Shown: one piece after another, positions 60,401 through 64,000 of the stretch | How positions within the stretch are numbered: the stretch's first letter is position 1 | How the letters are laid out: every line of letters starts with the position of its first letter | From: Monosporascus cannonballus | Taxonomy: Eukaryota > Ascomycota > Sordariomycetes > Xylariales | Direction: 5' to 3' | Assembly: GCA_004154925.1 (NCBI GenBank) | Contig: QJNS01000250.1 | Coordinates: 1-64,000, forward strand | DNA length: 64,000 nt | The notes under the pieces: generated by a model | What the model was told of the DNA's origin: nothing | The model's database searches: none | The model's input: the letters and a program-made list of their open reading frames with translations, nothing else | Program-made: the position numbers and the translations under genes

Positions 60401-60910
60401 TATAAATACATTATATATTTCGTTAATTTAAATAAAACGTATCCAGGTTTTCGGCAAAACGAATTATATAAGTAAAACAAGGTATATTGCAAATACGGGA
60501 GGAATATTCGTCCAAGGCAACGCGAATACGTAACGTACAAAAAACTTTGGTAAATTCCGATTTATTAAAAGGGTCCGAAACCGTAAAAACTTTTTTTTTA
60601 TGAAACATTTTCGCGGCATTATAACGTATTAATTAGTTTTTAAATCGTTACGAAATAACGCATAAAAACGTTATTATAAATATAAATAAAAATTAATTTA
60701 CCGAAATAAGTTATTATTATAAAACGAAAAAATTAAAATAAAAAAAACGTAAACGCATTTTTATATGTAAATTTATTTAATATAAAATTAATTTATAATT
60801 AATTATTTAAATTAAATTTAATTCGGAAATCGACAAATTTCCGAATTTCGGATTAATTAAAAGTTAAAAATTAAGGTAATTATGAATTTTGTAATAAGTT
60901 AACCCTTTTT
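54410..60910 (+). pseudogene. RIP-mutated gag-pol of the third element
   Basis: Zinc knuckle at 55576-55617 reads Y-L-R-Y-G-H-P-N-Y-K-I-N-R-C, with two Cys and the His of the CCHC motif replaced by Tyr. The longest surviving open stretch (56548-56733) is the start of the reverse transcriptase, with PVLFIKKPEKKLYFCYNYRA. The active box is YINN at 56929-56940, followed by a typical KCxF-x-YFGFII segment near 57,040-57,090 and the NFYHNFI thumb region near 57,190-57,215. Integrase-like sequence is expected about 57,700-58,500 but is too mutated to place motifs. Not functional. Confidence 0.8.
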
Positions 60911-60928
60911 GGGAAAGGTAAGGAGTAA

Positions 60929-61116
60929 TATAATATAGCTATATAAAGCCTTATTATGGAGCACCGGATAAACACTGGTACCAAGCAGCATTAGCGCAGC
61001 GCCTTATATGCGAACACACATAACTATATTTTCAACTTTTCTTTCTTTTCTCTTTAGCTAAAAAATAAATTCTCATTGGCAACTAATCGCAGACCGCTTA
61101 GATAAAGCCTTTTACA
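60929..61116 (+). repeat. 3' LTR of the third element
   Basis: The left end is mutated (TATAATATAGCTATATAAAG), but the right half keeps GCGAACACACATAAC, CATTGGCAACTAATCGCAGACC and a terminal TTTTACA. Confidence 0.87.
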
Positions 61117-61121
61117 GTTAA

Positions 61122-64000
61122 TATAATAAAGGTAATTTCCGTTATAGCTCCTAATAATATATTTCGAACAAATTTAAAAAACCTTATTTATCCGGTTAAA
61201 GAAATTAGATTTATTAATAATATGTTCGAAAAATAACTTGCTTTTAAAGAATAATTTGTTTCTTAAAAATAACTTATTTTTAAGAAATAAACTTAAAGAC
61301 GGGTAATAAAATCTTAGATTAAAAAACAGCCGGAATAAATACCAAAATAAAAATAATCTGTTTTCGAAAAATAACTTTAAGAATAAATAATAAAAGTTTT
61401 AATCAAAATATAACCGAAACCAATACTAGAATAATTTGCGATAAAGCGAAATCGACGGCGTAATCCTGATTAAAGCATTTTTGTATTAACCAAATAATAT
61501 TCGATTATTTTAAGATATAAGATATTTTTTACGAAAAATACATATTATACGTAATTAATTGCAAATATTAGATATATATTATAAAATTATATTAATATAG
61601 CGAAAAGTTTGAAAAAAATAAGTACATTATGTTTTAATATTAATATGAATACATATTAATTAAAAAAATCTTAGAATTATTAAAAATTTATAAATTTAAT
61701 AATATTAAGAAAGGCTTATTTACAAATAAAACTTTTTATTACGAAAAAATACGGTATTTATATAAATATTAAATATTAATAATATAATTTGAAATATTTT
61801 CCGTAATAATAACAGGTAAAATACAATTTACATTATAGCGAATTATGTCGGCCTTATAAATTATTAAATTACCAAATTAATTTCGGACTTTTAATTAATT
61901 ACGGCTTTTTTAATTTAACAAAAAAATTTAATAAATCGGGTATTATATAAACGGTATAAAAAAGGTTTATAATTGTATAAATTAAGTTAATTAGCTAAGA
62001 ATTATATATTATATAATGAATTTTTAAATATTATAAATTACGAAATTATACAAATAATAAATATATAAATTATATATAAAAATATAACGAAAATTATTTA
62101 TATATAATTCTCAAATATTCGGCATTATTATATAATCCGAATAAATTTCTTTTAAAAACTTTAAACGTAAATATTACGCTTAAAACGAATAAGATCTTAA
62201 AATCCGAAAACGTAAAAGGAATTATTAATATACAGATTATAATAACGCGCGAAATAGGGCAAACGAAAGGAAAAAATCTTAAAAAATACTTGAAAATATT
62301 AATTGGTAAATTAATTATAAACGAGATATATGAATTAATTCGAAATTATGTGTTATATGTAATTATAAGTAATAAGATATTTTTATATAATCTTACGAAA
62401 AATAAAATATTTAAATAGAATATAATTAATGAAAATTACGTAAATATTAAACTTAATTATTTATATTAATTTCGTTAATAATTGTGCCACATATTGTATT
62501 ATGAAATATTATTTTTCCATTTACGATTTTATTACCAAAAATAAATAAATTAGATAAATATAATAATTAAGTAATTATAATAATATATAAAACGATCCCG
62601 AAATTATTTAATTAAGATTACGTAAATAATAAAATTATATTAACGGCTTATTTTCGTTCGATAAATCTTTAGTTTATTTATTTGATAACGATAGAAATAA
62701 TAATAAGCCGCTTTAATTAAAATTATTAATTAAATTAGCGAGAATCTATATCATAAAATTATAATTTTTTTTTGTATATAACATATTACGGTTGTTCGAA
62801 ACCAAATTATCTCTAATAAATTCAGTATTCAAAACGTTTCGAATAATTACGTTAAAATTATTTACAAATTAATTTTCGTCTTTTGTCGTATTTAGCCAAT
62901 TAAGTCTATTTACGTCGTTAACAATAAATACAGTATTATTAAAATTAATAAACTTAATTTTCATAATTTTATAACTTACGGCTAAAATATTTTCGAATTT
63001 CTAGCTATCCTTTTTAATCCGAAACGGATATCCTTTAATAAGTCAGAAATTTCGAAATGAAAAATAAACGCGTTCGACGATTTCGTTACGCAAATCCCAA
63101 ATAACGTAACGTTTATTTCGCAAAAAAAATATAATAAGTATAAAATTTGCATTATAAAGATAGACGGTATTTAATTAAAAACGAATTTTTAAAAAATAGT
63201 ATTAACATTATATATATTGTTTTTTCGATCAGCGAAATTCGCTAGCAAACTACAAATTATAATATTCGCCTTTTTATTTAAATACTTTTTACGTTTTTTC
63301 TCTAAATTGTATTGAAACTAAATTTAATATTGAGATCAAATTAATAAGTATTTAATTCGATATTATAAAATATAATATCTAATTAAAATAAAATATTGTT
63401 TATTATAATTAAATTAACCGGCTTTATAAAAAAAATAATAATATTAATATTAGTTATTCAATATAATTAATATTATTATATTATGTAATATAAGAAAAAT
63501 ATAAATAAACTTAGATTTTTTTTAAAAAAAACGGTAATACTTTCGAAATGTTTTATCGATAAAAATAATATTAATTAACCGTTGATTATTATTTTCAATA
63601 AGGTTAAAAAAGCTATCGCCTTATAAAATATCGGCCAGATTAAAAGTATTTCGGCCCCGTAATTATCCGATAAAAAAACTTATTTAATTCGTTTTAATTA
63701 AAATTATACCGTTTAAAAAATTATATAAATAAATTATACTTCTAAATTAAAAAATAAAATATTTACGAATTATTTGTTAAATTATTTATGTTATTAAATA
63801 ACGTATTATTAATAAATAATAATGGAAAAACTTTGTCCGAAAAATTCTTATTTATTAATATATTTTAATTAAAACCCAGTAATATTTTCTTTATTTATCT
63901 GGCGTAATTAAAATACTTAAAAATTACTTTATGCGCAATAGATTTAAATTCGGTAACAGTTAATCAAAAATATATATATTTTATAAATTCGGTAAATTCG
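61122..64000. other. AT-rich RIP-mutated DNA to the window end
   Basis: Continuous extreme AT content with TpA-rich, CpA-poor texture. No terminal repeats or domains recognised; presumably more decayed transposons, continuing beyond the window. Confidence 0.55.

Larger units (their letters stand above)
54229..61116 (+). mobile_element. Third gypsy-type LTR retrotransposon, TSD GTTAA
   Basis: Two LTRs of 181-188 bp (54229-54409 and 60929-61116) share AAAGCC, TATTATGGAGCAC, GCAGCGCCTTATAT and the end AAAGCCTTTTA(C/T)A. GTTAA lies immediately outside both ends (54224-54228 and 61117-61121), a perfect 5-bp target duplication. A polypurine tract (60911-60925) precedes the right LTR. A gag zinc knuckle (55576-55617) and gypsy reverse transcriptase (about 56,540-57,200) read on +. 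Total 6.9 kb. Stops and transitions throughout show RIP. Confidence 0.9.

Noticed and set aside
34140..64000. Mitochondrial DNA insertion because of the extreme AT content
   Set aside because: No mitochondrial genes, tRNAs or rRNAs are recognisable, while LTR pairs, target duplications and mutated gypsy domains explain the block.
34140..64000. CRISPR-like or satellite arrays
   Set aside because: No regular short repeats with spacers; repeated segments are paired LTRs only.

Overview
The window looks like a filamentous ascomycete (Pezizomycotina, probably a Sordariomycete). The genes carry short GT-AG introns of about 50-280 nt and encode typical fungal proteins: an ADP/ATP carrier with the RRRMMM signature, ribosomal proteins uS7 and eS25, the ER chaperone Lhs1/GRP170 ending in HDEL, and a CENP-X/MHF2 histone-fold protein. 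The right half is typical of a genome with repeat-induced point mutation (RIP). Composition changes abruptly near position 34,140.

Left half (1-34,140), balanced base composition. An 87-base poly-C run at the edge is probably an artefact. Then come a small coiled-coil protein (1165-1849, +), a secreted pepsin-family aspartic protease (3537-5011, -), Lhs1/GRP170 (6483-9536, -) divergent from a short-chain dehydrogenase (10189-11139, +), a GNAT acetyltransferase (12148-13077, +) convergent with ribosomal uS7/RPS5 (13400-14311, -), a membrane-anchored cytochrome-b5-like/MAPR protein (16378-17283, +) convergent with a GPI-type cupredoxin (17737-18596, -), MHF2/CENP-X (22290-22941, -), the mitochondrial ADP/ATP carrier (23729-25184, -), ribosomal eS25/RPS25 (27053-27518, -) and an intron-containing tRNA-Trp (29683-29802, +). 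Two unrecognised, possibly decaying genes (30381-32831 and 33443-34123, both -) lie at the edge of the AT-rich block. Each contains a solo-LTR-like sequence. In the first, the LTR plus a perfect 5-bp target duplication forms a GT-AG intron whose removal would restore the pre-insertion reading frame.

Right half (34,140-64,000), extremely AT-rich, no intact gene. It is a nested graveyard of RIP-mutated LTR retrotransposons. An outer Ty3/gypsy-type element (36,903-51,262) contains a small gag-only LTR element in the opposite orientation (37,326-38,834) and a second complete gypsy element (43,027-50,260, TSD ATAAT). A third gypsy element (54,229-61,116, TSD GTTAA) lies further right. The three full-size elements read on the + strand. 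They keep recognisable gag zinc knuckles, reverse transcriptases and/or integrases, but these are full of stops, and catalytic or metal-binding residues are converted by G-to-A/C-to-T changes.

The most striking pattern is shared by all four LTR pairs. The outer half of each terminal repeat is nearly unmutated while the inner half is heavily mutated, so RIP intensity falls off toward both outer edges of every element. The genes of the left half are unrelated housekeeping and secreted functions with no evident cluster logic.
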